Assembly (NCBI RefSeq): GCF_002964605.1
Contig: NZ_PQDH01000001.1
Span: forward strand, 992,001 to 1,056,000
Source: Vallitalea okinawensis
Lineage (GTDB): Bacteria > Bacillota > Clostridia > Lachnospirales > PQDH01
Length of the DNA: 64,000 nt
Direction of reading: 5' to 3'
Positions within the stretch are counted from its first letter, which is position 1. Every line of letters starts with the position of its first letter. Positions 54,578 through 62,803 of the stretch are shown here, piece by piece. The notes beneath the pieces were generated by a model, which worked only from the letters and a program-made list of their open reading frames with translations, did no database searches and was not told where the DNA came from. The position numbers and the translations under genes are program-made.

Positions 54578-55789
54578 CTAATCTTGTTCCTTTACTTTAC
54601 TAGCAACAAAAAGGTTAACTAAAGAAAGTCCTGCTGCTAAGAAAAATATATACTGTGGTCCCCAAACACTCCATACAATTCCACCGAGATAAGCACAGGT
54701 GATCGAAACGATGTGATCCAAGCTTAGACCTAATGACAGTGTTGGTCTTATATCGGAGTCTTTTATAGCTATAGAGCGTAAATAGATAGTTCTAATCATG
54801 CCCATCTGTGTCGACATCCTATCCACAATGAACAATATGTAAGCAAGTATTACTGGAATTCCTATAGTTGCTAATGACCCTGATGCAAAGCCAGCGCTTA
54901 GTAACCCATAGAATAAATAAACAAATATAAAGGATAAAGCATCTGCATAAAGTAATTTTTTAAGTCCAAATCGATCAATCCATCTACCGAGTGCAGGTAT
55001 AAAGAATATTCCTATAAATGCTCCAATCATACCTAATATAGCTATTGTATCTGCTTTTTTACTCAGTATACTGATTAAAACCCAAGGACCATACACAATC
55101 ATGATTTGCTTTTGAACACCCCACATAACAACTAAGGCATAATAATACTTATATTCTTTTCTAAATATAAACTTAATCTTTCTATCATTCTTAATAGGTT
55201 CCTTGTTAAGTTTTTCCAATACAAACATTAATATAAGTACAATACATGAAATCATTGCGGCAATTATAAAAATCCATTTTATTTCAGTTTGGAAACTAAA
55301 TAGATCTGTTCTAAATCCTATGAAAACTATTATGCTTGCTATCATAGTAAATAGAGTTACAACACCTTTGTATTGCCCCATTCTTTTACCTATGTTGTTA
55401 TCCTTAATCAGTGACATACCTATACTGTCCTGAAGAGGCATAAAAATGTGCATCCCCAGTGAATTAATGAAGATAAATATAAGCATGATTGTAAAAGGCG
55501 GTGTAATGAAGCCCAATGCACCAATCCCAATTATACTTAGTATCTGCGCTACCATGGCAATTCGAATATCTGAAAAGGCTGTTAAGGTTGCAATAATAAA
55601 AATAACAAGTACACCTGGCAATTCTCTTGGAAATTCTATTAATCCTCGCTGGTACGCGGTAATATCATATGCATCTTTAAAATAATTCGATAGAACATTA
55701 TGACTAAAGCCCAAGGCAAGTGCTGTTAGTGCAATTATGGCAAAGTAGACAAGTTGAACTCTATCTATGTCTTTCAATCTTTTTAACAT
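54578..55789 (-). CDS. MFS transporter
   Basis: 403 residues with about 12 membrane segments. The loop RWIDRFGLKKLLYADA resembles the MFS motif A position between helices 8 and 9. The ATG follows GAGGGG about nine nt upstream. It is divergent from the LuxR-type regulator gene. Substrate unknown. Confidence 0.88.
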   Translation of the reverse strand: MLKRLKDIDRVQLVYFAIIALTALALGFSHNVLSNYFKDAYDITAYQRGLIEFPRELPGVLVIFIIATLTAFSDIRIAMVAQILSIIGIGALGFITPPFTIMLIFIFINSLGMHIFMPLQDSIGMSLIKDNNIGKRMGQYKGVVTLFTMIASIIVFIGFRTDLFSFQTEIKWIFIIAAMISCIVLILMFVLEKLNKEPIKNDRKIKFIFRKEYKYYYALVVMWGVQKQIMIVYGPWVLISILSKKADTIAILGMIGAFIGIFFIPALGRWIDRFGLKKLLYADALSFIFVYLFYGLLSAGFASGSLATIGIPVILAYILFIVDRMSTQMGMIRTIYLRSIAIKDSDIRPTLSLGLSLDHIVSITCAYLGGIVWSVWGPQYIFFLAAGLSLVNLFVASKVKEQD

Positions 55790-55961
55790 CTCCCCAATCC
55801 CCTCTTTAAAGTCTAGAGCGTGTTACTCATTCTCTATAAAGTACTACTTTATTAGGTGCTTGTCAACTTATTTAATCCATTTTCTATACATTATCTAACT
55901 CCTAAAAGATTGTCATTTAACGCGATTTAAAGTATAATTATTCTTGGGGAGGGATGGATTT

Positions 55962-56642
55962 ATGACACCTATTAAGTTACTTATTGTCGATGATATGGAA
56001 GCTCATCGTAGACGTTTAGAGCGATGCATTTCTAAGGAAAAGGATATGCAATGTATTGCTACTGCAAATAGTGGCTATGAAGCAGTTCTTAAAGCTGCCA
56101 TGCATCAACCTGACATCATTCTTATGGATATACAAATGGAAAATCAATTAGCTGGTATTGAAGCTGCTAAAGAAATTAATAAAAACTTACCAGATATTAA
56201 GATCATTATGTTAACGGTACATGAAGACGATAATATTATCTTCGCAGCATTTCAAACGGGTATCGTTGATTATATGATTAAATCGGCAACAGATTCTGAA
56301 ATAATAAAAGGTATTCGAGCAGCTCATGATAATCTTTCGCCTATACGACCAATTATAGCTGAAAAAATAAGAAATGAGTTTAAACGCATTAAAAGTAAAG
56401 AAGAAAGCTTACTTTATGTTATACGAATGATTTCTGATTTAACAACAAGTGAATTGGAGATATTAAAATTACTCTGTGAAAATAAAACGAGAAAACAAAT
56501 TGCTAAAATCAGGTGTGTTGAACAAGATACAGTAAAGAAACAAATCAGTAGTATTCTAAAGAAGTTTAATATGGCTAATACGAAGGAAGTAGTCAATACC
56601 CTTCAAGCCTTAAAAATATTTGATGTACTAAAAACACTGTGA
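55962..56642 (+). CDS. Response regulator, NarL/LuxR family
   Basis: 226 residues. Receiver with Asp56 (IILMDIQMENQLAG), C-terminal LuxR-type HTH (LTTSELEILKLLCENKTRKQ, then IAKIRCVEQDTVKKQISSIL, about 158-200). The ATG at 55962 follows GGGGAGGG; an in-frame TTG six codons earlier is not needed. It is followed after 12 bp by its kinase. Targets are unknown; the divergent MFS gene or the convergent sulfatase locus are candidates. Confidence 0.9.
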   Translation: MTPIKLLIVDDMEAHRRRLERCISKEKDMQCIATANSGYEAVLKAAMHQPDIILMDIQMENQLAGIEAAKEINKNLPDIKIIMLTVHEDDNIIFAAFQTGIVDYMIKSATDSEIIKGIRAAHDNLSPIRPIIAEKIRNEFKRIKSKEESLLYVIRMISDLTTSELEILKLLCENKTRKQIAKIRCVEQDTVKKQISSILKKFNMANTKEVVNTLQALKIFDVLKTL

Positions 56643-56654
56643 TGAGGGATATTC

Positions 56655-58154
56655 ATGTTACTTTATATAACCATTATATTATTGATACTAACCTTTGTAT
56701 TTACGTATAAAAACTTAAGAAATACATCTACCAAATTTTTATATGGTATTATTATAGGTTGGACAATAAGCATCATTGCTTTTATCCTCTATTTATCCAC
56801 ACACAGTTATAGTTATAACCTTGTGAATCGCCTTTTCTATTTCCCATCCTTGTTATGGAATCAACTTATACTGATGGATCTTAATCCTATTATGATATTG
56901 AGACTTTTTAACATTGGTATAATGCTATTTGTTTATTCAGTTCTCTGTTTTTCCATAGCTTTTTCCGGTAAAAACAGATTAAGGATACCCAATCACTATA
57001 TCTATCTTTTATTATCCATCTTGCCTGCCATTGAGTTAATTTTTTATGACCCTCAAATACAGATACTGTTACAACAATATTATAATCAATCCGCTTACGG
57101 TATTCCTGAATATAATTTACTGATTTCAAAAGTCAGTATGCTTTTTCATACCATTAATTGGTTATACATTTTAATCGCATTTATCATTATGATCTATTAT
57201 TATTATAAGTATCCTAAAATACGTTTTCTAAGGAATTATACCCTTTATAATATACTTTGCTTAATACCTATTGGTATAATCTTTCTTTCTATGTTTTCTT
57301 GGGCTCCAGACGTGTTACTTAAAATCACAGTAGTTAATGGGTATTATAACTTTCAAGTACCCAATCTTTCCAATACAATTATGATGTTTAACTCCTTTCC
57401 CATTATTGTGATTTTAGTTTTTTTACTTATATTAATTGCCTTATATCGTTTCAATGCCATTGAAAATTATTATAAAGATAAAAATATTCATATTAACAGA
57501 AGTATTGATACAGCATCATTAGGAATGCGGGTATTCACTCACTCCATAAAAAATCATCTTCTTGTCATCCGTTCAGAGTCCGAATATCTCATGGAGCTAT
57601 TGGCAGACCATAAAGAAGCCATGTACAGTCTAGAGACCATACATCAATCCTGTACATCTTCATTTGACACACTTACAGATGCTACAAAAAAATTGAAGAG
57701 TGTGGAGCTTAAACTCTGTCAATGTGAATTAAAAACCATCATTCTATCCGCCCTGAACCAACTACACATACCTTCTAGGATTAGCCTGCAGTTAAAACTC
57801 ATTGATGATCCTATTGCTTATGTTGACGAAACACAGTTAATAGAGGTGATCATTAACTTAACCAATAATGCCATTGATGCCATTGGTAATAAAACTGAAG
57901 GTATTATTACCATTACTTTAGAAGCTCAAAATAATTGGGCAACTATAAGCATTACTGATACAGGAACTGGCATTGATGAAGGTATGTTGGCACAGATTTT
58001 TCAACCTTTTTTCAGTACTAAAAACTCTCTTAATAACTGGGGAATTGGTCTTTCCTATTGCCATAAGATTATTGACGCCCATGATGGTGAGATTACTGTT
58101 GAAAGTACTAAAGATCATGGTGCTACATTTAAGATTAATCTACCTCAACTCTAA
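56655..58154 (+). CDS. Multi-pass membrane sensor histidine kinase
   Basis: 499 residues. About seven N-terminal membrane segments within 1-265 and no large outer domain. Then a phosphoacceptor-like FTHSIKNHLLVIRSE (His near 296 or 301) and HATPase_c with NLTNNAIDAIGN, DTGTGIDEGM and NWGIGLSYCHK. RBS is GAGGG. It pairs with the LuxR-type regulator. The seven-segment sensor resembles 7TM kinases that detect membrane-soluble or membrane-state signals. Confidence 0.9.
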   Translation: MLLYITIILLILTFVFTYKNLRNTSTKFLYGIIIGWTISIIAFILYLSTHSYSYNLVNRLFYFPSLLWNQLILMDLNPIMILRLFNIGIMLFVYSVLCFSIAFSGKNRLRIPNHYIYLLLSILPAIELIFYDPQIQILLQQYYNQSAYGIPEYNLLISKVSMLFHTINWLYILIAFIIMIYYYYKYPKIRFLRNYTLYNILCLIPIGIIFLSMFSWAPDVLLKITVVNGYYNFQVPNLSNTIMMFNSFPIIVILVFLLILIALYRFNAIENYYKDKNIHINRSIDTASLGMRVFTHSIKNHLLVIRSESEYLMELLADHKEAMYSLETIHQSCTSSFDTLTDATKKLKSVELKLCQCELKTIILSALNQLHIPSRISLQLKLIDDPIAYVDETQLIEVIINLTNNAIDAIGNKTEGIITITLEAQNNWATISITDTGTGIDEGMLAQIFQPFFSTKNSLNNWGIGLSYCHKIIDAHDGEITVESTKDHGATFKINLPQL

Positions 58155-58163
58155 CATTAAGAA

Positions 58164-58189
58164 AGCATCTATCCCATGAGATAGATGCT
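58164..58189. terminator. Bidirectional terminator between the kinase and binding-protein genes
   Basis: AGCATCTATC (58164-58173) and GATAGATGCT (58180-58189) form a perfect 10-bp stem with a 6-nt loop between convergent genes. Confidence 0.8.
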
Positions 58190-58190
58190 A

Positions 58191-59453
58191 TTAATAATCT
58201 TCTTTTATTCGCTTTTCAATAGTTTGTATAGCTTCTTCAACAGTAGACTCATTCCTTAAAGCCTTTTCAGATTCTTCATCAAAAATGTCATTGAATAAAT
58301 AACTTTTTCCTACTGCTGGCATCTCCATGTAGACTTTTTGGTCAAAAATGATATCTATATTCTGAGGTTTACCACCTTGTCCTGTAAAGATGTCTTTAAT
58401 ATCGTCAGTTTGATATGCTGGCAATCGACCATTTCTAGCAAATATTTTTGCACCTTCTTGACCCGAGGCAAATTTAACAAAATCCCAAACTTCCTCAAGA
58501 TGTATCGTCTCTTTGTTGATCATTAATTGTGCACTCATCCCCCATGTTATATTGGGTTCAACATTCTCTGGGTGTGGCATGGGAACGATATCCCAATCAA
58601 AATTCAATGTACCATCTTTTTCAGCTGTTCTTAGTTGTTCAATCATCCATTCACCTATAGGAATCATAGCAGCTTCTTCATTAACAAAAACATCTTTATA
58701 GTGCTTATTATTATCTACTGCATAACTATATGGCATAATAAAGCCATCTTTTTGTAAGTCTATTCTATATTGTAGTGCATCTTCAAAGGGCTCCAAATCA
58801 ATATCTATCATTGATGCTCCAGTTTGTAAGGCAAGGCCATACCAACATTGAGGCCATGTATGAAGATAAGCTCCATATATCTTTTTATCAGAAGTTTCAA
58901 ATGTTACTTTACCAGCAAGTTCTCTAAACTCATCCCAAGTCATCTTGCTGTTTGGGTATTCAACACCTAATTCATCAAAGATGTCCTTGTTATAAAAAAG
59001 AACCCAACTGGATGTTATAAAAGGTAACCCATATATTTTGCCATCCATCGTTATTTCATCAAAAATAGGACCATAGGGAACTACATTTACATGGTCTCTT
59101 TTTAGTAAATCATCAATAGGGTAAATGTATGCATTATCGACGTAGTATGCATATTCTGTTATATTACCAGAATCAAAGACATCCACCTCTTCATTACTCT
59201 CTAGGGATGAAGTCACTTTTTCAAAGTATAAAGTATTGTCAATAGGGTAGTGATTAATCTTAATAGTTGGATATCGTTGCTCATATTCATTCACTATCTG
59301 ATCAAAAAAAATATGATTACTTTCACGATAGTAAAATTCAAGAACTGTATTATCTTGAATGACAGCTGAGTTTGGTTTATTTTCTTTTTCCGAGGTAGTA
59401 CACCCAGCTGCTATTAAAAGATATAAGCTAATTATTACAATGAGTTTTTTCAT
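58191..59453 (-). CDS. Sugar-binding lipoprotein (family 1), sulfated-sugar operon, second copy
   Basis: 420 residues. Signal peptide with lipobox AAGC (Cys near 18) and a maltose-binding-type fold (SSWVLFYNKDIFDELGVEYP, MTWDEFRELA). It is strongly similar over its whole length to the binding protein at 62804-64000. The ATG at 59451-59453 follows GGGGTGA; a GTG three codons upstream lies inside that site. It is the last gene of the operon, after the sulfatase. Two binding proteins for one permease pair suggest a widened substrate range. Confidence 0.9.
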   Translation of the reverse strand: MKKLIVIISLYLLIAAGCTTSEKENKPNSAVIQDNTVLEFYYRESNHIFFDQIVNEYEQRYPTIKINHYPIDNTLYFEKVTSSLESNEEVDVFDSGNITEYAYYVDNAYIYPIDDLLKRDHVNVVPYGPIFDEITMDGKIYGLPFITSSWVLFYNKDIFDELGVEYPNSKMTWDEFRELAGKVTFETSDKKIYGAYLHTWPQCWYGLALQTGASMIDIDLEPFEDALQYRIDLQKDGFIMPYSYAVDNNKHYKDVFVNEEAAMIPIGEWMIEQLRTAEKDGTLNFDWDIVPMPHPENVEPNITWGMSAQLMINKETIHLEEVWDFVKFASGQEGAKIFARNGRLPAYQTDDIKDIFTGQGGKPQNIDIIFDQKVYMEMPAVGKSYLFNDIFDEESEKALRNESTVEEAIQTIEKRIKEDY

Positions 59454-59518
59454 GACTATCACCCCTATATAACTTCTACTGTCATTATAAACGAATGTTA
59501 CTCAAAAGTTAAGTTAAA

Positions 59519-60979
59519 TTAATTTGGAAACTTCAATATAAATGGGTCATTCGTTATTCCTAAATAGTTCTTTAGCCTTTCTTCCAATAACTTAGCAAGG
59601 CTATTAATAGCCACATCTCCATTCATATGGGCTAAATAGGGGTTTGAAAAAGACCTCCCTTTATGCAAGTTATCAAATATTTCATCTATTTCTACTGGCT
59701 GCATTTGATAGGGGTCCTTAACATTGTCATATAAAAATCGTCGTTGCTTATCATCTGGATGCAGTCCGTTATATACAACATAAGTATATCTCTTCGTACG
59801 TACACCCCTCCACCCAAAACATTTGTGATTAAGCCCTCTTTTCTTAAATGGTTCTATGAGAGCAGGAAGGCCAGGTATCATACATATCAATGCATCCTTA
59901 GGCTCATTTTCCATAGTCCCTTCCTTTATGAGGGTAGCTAAGCTTTTTCCTTCACAAGATGAGGGTATCTCAATGTTCAATAAATCCAATAGTGTTGGCA
60001 TATGATCCGGGCTTGCCATTAGACCATCGGATAAACCTGTTTCTATATGATTTTTCCACCTTATTATAAAAGGTATATTGATAGACTCTTCATACCAAAC
60101 GTTTTTTCCATTAAACCGATGCGAATTCAGCATATCACCATGGTCAGATGAGAGAACAACTATAGTATCCTCATCCATTTCTTTTTCTTTAAGATAATCC
60201 AATAATCTGCCAAAGTTTTCATCAATGCCGGTAACTGCTGCAAAATAGTTTCTCAACATTTCCTGATCCTTTTCGCTTTTCAAGTCATCTGGTACATTCG
60301 GTCGGAAATTGATTGCCATCTCCGTATACATTGCTTTATATCTTTCAGGTACTTCATCATAGGGTGAATGAGGTGGATTATATGATAAAAAAAGTGCGAA
60401 TGGCTTCTCAGTCTCTTGCCTTTTAATAAAGTTAATGGCTGCATCAGTCTCAAACTCCACAGACCACTTCTTAGGCTCTATTTTCTCATCGGTATCTCCC
60501 CAATAATAGGGCTCCATATGCTGATTCATCGCTCCATATGAGAGCCAGTAATCAAACCCCTGTCTTCTTTCACCAGGTGGTGTATAAGCCCCCCACCCTT
60601 TTGCTCCAGATATTGGCTCGGGTGTAAAATTCATTTCTGCTGCATCCAAATGCCATTTCCCTATGTAACCTGTACTATAACCATTATCCTTTAGTACATT
60701 GCCTATACAGGTTTCTTGTGGCATAAGCATCAGCACTTCATCAAGACCTATTTTACAATTAGTCCACATACCACATGAATAGGGGTATTTCCCCGTCATC
60801 AAAGAGGCGCGATGAGGGGAACACAAAGGGTACGTACTAATGACATTAGTCAATACTTTACTTTCTTTAGAAAATGCATCTATATGAGGAGTTTTTACTT
60901 GATCTTCCTTCATAAACCCCATAGCATGAGCTCTCCATTGGTCCGCAAATACATAAATGAGATTGGGTCTCTTTTTCAT
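59519..60979 (-). CDS. Type I sulfatase, cytoplasmic
   Basis: 486 residues, alkaline-phosphatase/arylsulfatase superfamily. The formylglycine motif CSPHR (Cys about 53) needs oxidation by an anaerobic sulfatase-maturating enzyme, which is not in this window. Metal-site residues are in VFADQW (Asp about 13) and LSSDHGDML. No signal peptide, so it desulfates imported sugars inside the cell. RBS is GAAAGGA. It lies between the permease pair and the second binding protein. The exact S1 subfamily and substrate cannot be told by eye. Confidence 0.93.
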   Translation of the reverse strand: MKKRPNLIYVFADQWRAHAMGFMKEDQVKTPHIDAFSKESKVLTNVISTYPLCSPHRASLMTGKYPYSCGMWTNCKIGLDEVLMLMPQETCIGNVLKDNGYSTGYIGKWHLDAAEMNFTPEPISGAKGWGAYTPPGERRQGFDYWLSYGAMNQHMEPYYWGDTDEKIEPKKWSVEFETDAAINFIKRQETEKPFALFLSYNPPHSPYDEVPERYKAMYTEMAINFRPNVPDDLKSEKDQEMLRNYFAAVTGIDENFGRLLDYLKEKEMDEDTIVVLSSDHGDMLNSHRFNGKNVWYEESINIPFIIRWKNHIETGLSDGLMASPDHMPTLLDLLNIEIPSSCEGKSLATLIKEGTMENEPKDALICMIPGLPALIEPFKKRGLNHKCFGWRGVRTKRYTYVVYNGLHPDDKQRRFLYDNVKDPYQMQPVEIDEIFDNLHKGRSFSNPYLAHMNGDVAINSLAKLLEERLKNYLGITNDPFILKFPN

Positions 60980-61013
60980 AGTTTTTCCTTTCTATATATC
61001 CATTATATTGCTC

Positions 61014-61841
61014 TTAACCTTTAAGCCCAGAAGTAGCTATACCATTAATAAAGTATTTCTGAGTAAATAAGAATACGATAATTGTAGGTACTATGGCACA
61101 AACTGATGCAGCCATTAACTGTGCATAGTTAGAATCGTATAGGGTTTGGAAATTTCGCATCCCTAGCTGTAAAGTCTTCATCTCCTCACTGTTAATGTAG
61201 ATTAATGGAGCGAGAAAGTCATTCCAACTTGCTATAAAAGTGAAGATGATGAGTGTTGCCATTGCTGGCTTAGCTAATGGTAATATGATTGTAGCATAGA
61301 TACTAAACTCACTACAGCCATCTATACGTGCAGCCTCCGATAGCTCCATTGGAATGGTGATGAAAAACTGTCTGAAGAGAAAAACACCAAAGGGTGCAAA
61401 GGCACCAATCAAAATAAGAGCTAGATGGGTATCCATTAATCCTAAATTACGCATGATCATAAACTGAGGAATCATAATAACCTGATAAGGAATCATCATG
61501 GTGCTAAGATATCCAAAGAAGATTTTATCTCTTTCAGGATATTGAATCCTAGAAAATGAATAAGCCGCCATAGAACATGTGACAACCTGTAAAGCTGTAA
61601 CAGCTACTGCTATCTTAATGGAGTTGATATAGTAATTAAGGAATGGATATTCTGTCCAAACGTGAACGTAATTACTCCACAAAAATGTCTCTGGAATCCA
61701 CTGGATAGGGAATGCAAAAACTTCTGTTTCAGGCTTAAAAGATGCTGATAGCATCCATAATAGTGGCATAATCATGGTAAGAGAAGCAGCTGTTATCAGG
61801 ATATATACAATGAATTGTTTAATGTTGAGTTTCTTAATCAT
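61014..61841 (-). CDS. CUT1 ABC transporter permease (MalG-like), sulfated-sugar operon
   Basis: 275 residues, about six membrane segments, EAA loop LSEAARIDGCSEFSIYATIILP near 165. RBS is AGGAGG. 12 bp after the MalF-like gene; no ATPase in the operon. C-terminus NGIATSGLKG is typical of the family. Confidence 0.92.
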   Translation of the reverse strand: MIKKLNIKQFIVYILITAASLTMIMPLLWMLSASFKPETEVFAFPIQWIPETFLWSNYVHVWTEYPFLNYYINSIKIAVAVTALQVVTCSMAAYSFSRIQYPERDKIFFGYLSTMMIPYQVIMIPQFMIMRNLGLMDTHLALILIGAFAPFGVFLFRQFFITIPMELSEAARIDGCSEFSIYATIILPLAKPAMATLIIFTFIASWNDFLAPLIYINSEEMKTLQLGMRNFQTLYDSNYAQLMAASVCAIVPTIIVFLFTQKYFINGIATSGLKG

Positions 61842-61853
61842 GGTTATCCTCCT

Positions 61854-62747
61854 TTAATAATTCACCCATTTTTTCTGACCTCTAAATTGAAGAAGTGTTA
61901 CTACTAGAATAATAATAAACAATATATAGGATTGAGCAGACGCATAACCAAAATTAAAGTTATCAAAAGCTTCGATGTATATGTTATAAACCAGTACGTT
62001 TGTTGCATACCCTGGTCCACCCTGAGTAAGGGCATAAATTTCTGAAAATACTTTAAAAGATTGTATAATTGCCATAATACATGAGAAAAACATAACTGGT
62101 GATAACATCGGTACAGTAATATGAATAAACTTTCTAAATTTACTAGCTCCATCGATATCTGCAGCCTCATACAATACCTCTGGAATTCCTTGAAGTCCTG
62201 CTAAGAACATGACCATAAAGTACCCCATACGCTTCCAGATAGTCATTATAATTACGGCTAACATGGCATAGGATGATGAGGATAGCCATAATGGTGGATT
62301 ATCCATACCAAGGCTCATAAGAACATTATTAATTGGTCCAACTGTTGGGTGGTATAAAAGCTGCCATACAGCTGCTATTGCAAGTGCCGCTGTAACATGT
62401 GGAATAAAAAATGCAGCCCGGAAAAACTTCACTCCCCTAATTCCTTGATTGAGAGCAACTGCTACCAATAAGGCGAATAGAATTATGAATGGCACGGAGC
62501 CTAGAGTGTAAATTAATGTGTTCTTAAGCGAAACTAGAAATACATGATCTGAGAATAATCGTATATAATTGCCTAAACCTATGAAATTCATTTCGCTAAA
62601 GCCATCCCAATCACTGAAGCTAATAATCAGGGACATAAATACAGGGATAAACGTAAATATAGCAAACCCAATGATATTTGGTAATAAAAATAGATAGCCA
62701 TTAATTCGGTTTCTTTGTCTTGTTGAAATTTTATTAGAAGTTGTCAT
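61854..62747 (-). CDS. CUT1 ABC transporter permease (MalF/UgpA-like), sulfated-sugar operon
   Basis: 297 residues, about six membrane segments, EAA loop LYEAADIDGASKFRKFIHITVP near 190. RBS is GAGGTG. Between the first binding-protein gene and the MalG-like partner. The short form without a long periplasmic loop is usual for Gram-positive oligosaccharide permeases. Confidence 0.92.
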   Translation of the reverse strand: MTTSNKISTRQRNRINGYLFLLPNIIGFAIFTFIPVFMSLIISFSDWDGFSEMNFIGLGNYIRLFSDHVFLVSLKNTLIYTLGSVPFIILFALLVAVALNQGIRGVKFFRAAFFIPHVTAALAIAAVWQLLYHPTVGPINNVLMSLGMDNPPLWLSSSSYAMLAVIIMTIWKRMGYFMVMFLAGLQGIPEVLYEAADIDGASKFRKFIHITVPMLSPVMFFSCIMAIIQSFKVFSEIYALTQGGPGYATNVLVYNIYIEAFDNFNFGYASAQSYILFIIILVVTLLQFRGQKKWVNY

Positions 62748-62771
62748 ATTTACACCTCAACTTAAAATTGT

Positions 62772-62797
62772 CCCTCTTAATCTTAAGATTAAGAGGG
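62772..62797. terminator. Perfect palindrome after the first binding-protein gene
   Basis: CCCTCTTAATCTT followed directly by AAGATTAAGAGGG: a 26-bp perfect palindrome that folds into a stem with a 4-nt loop. It lies between the binding-protein and permease genes and has no strong U-run. Probably mRNA stabilising or attenuating. Confidence 0.7.
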
Positions 62798-62803
62798 CTA
62801 TTG

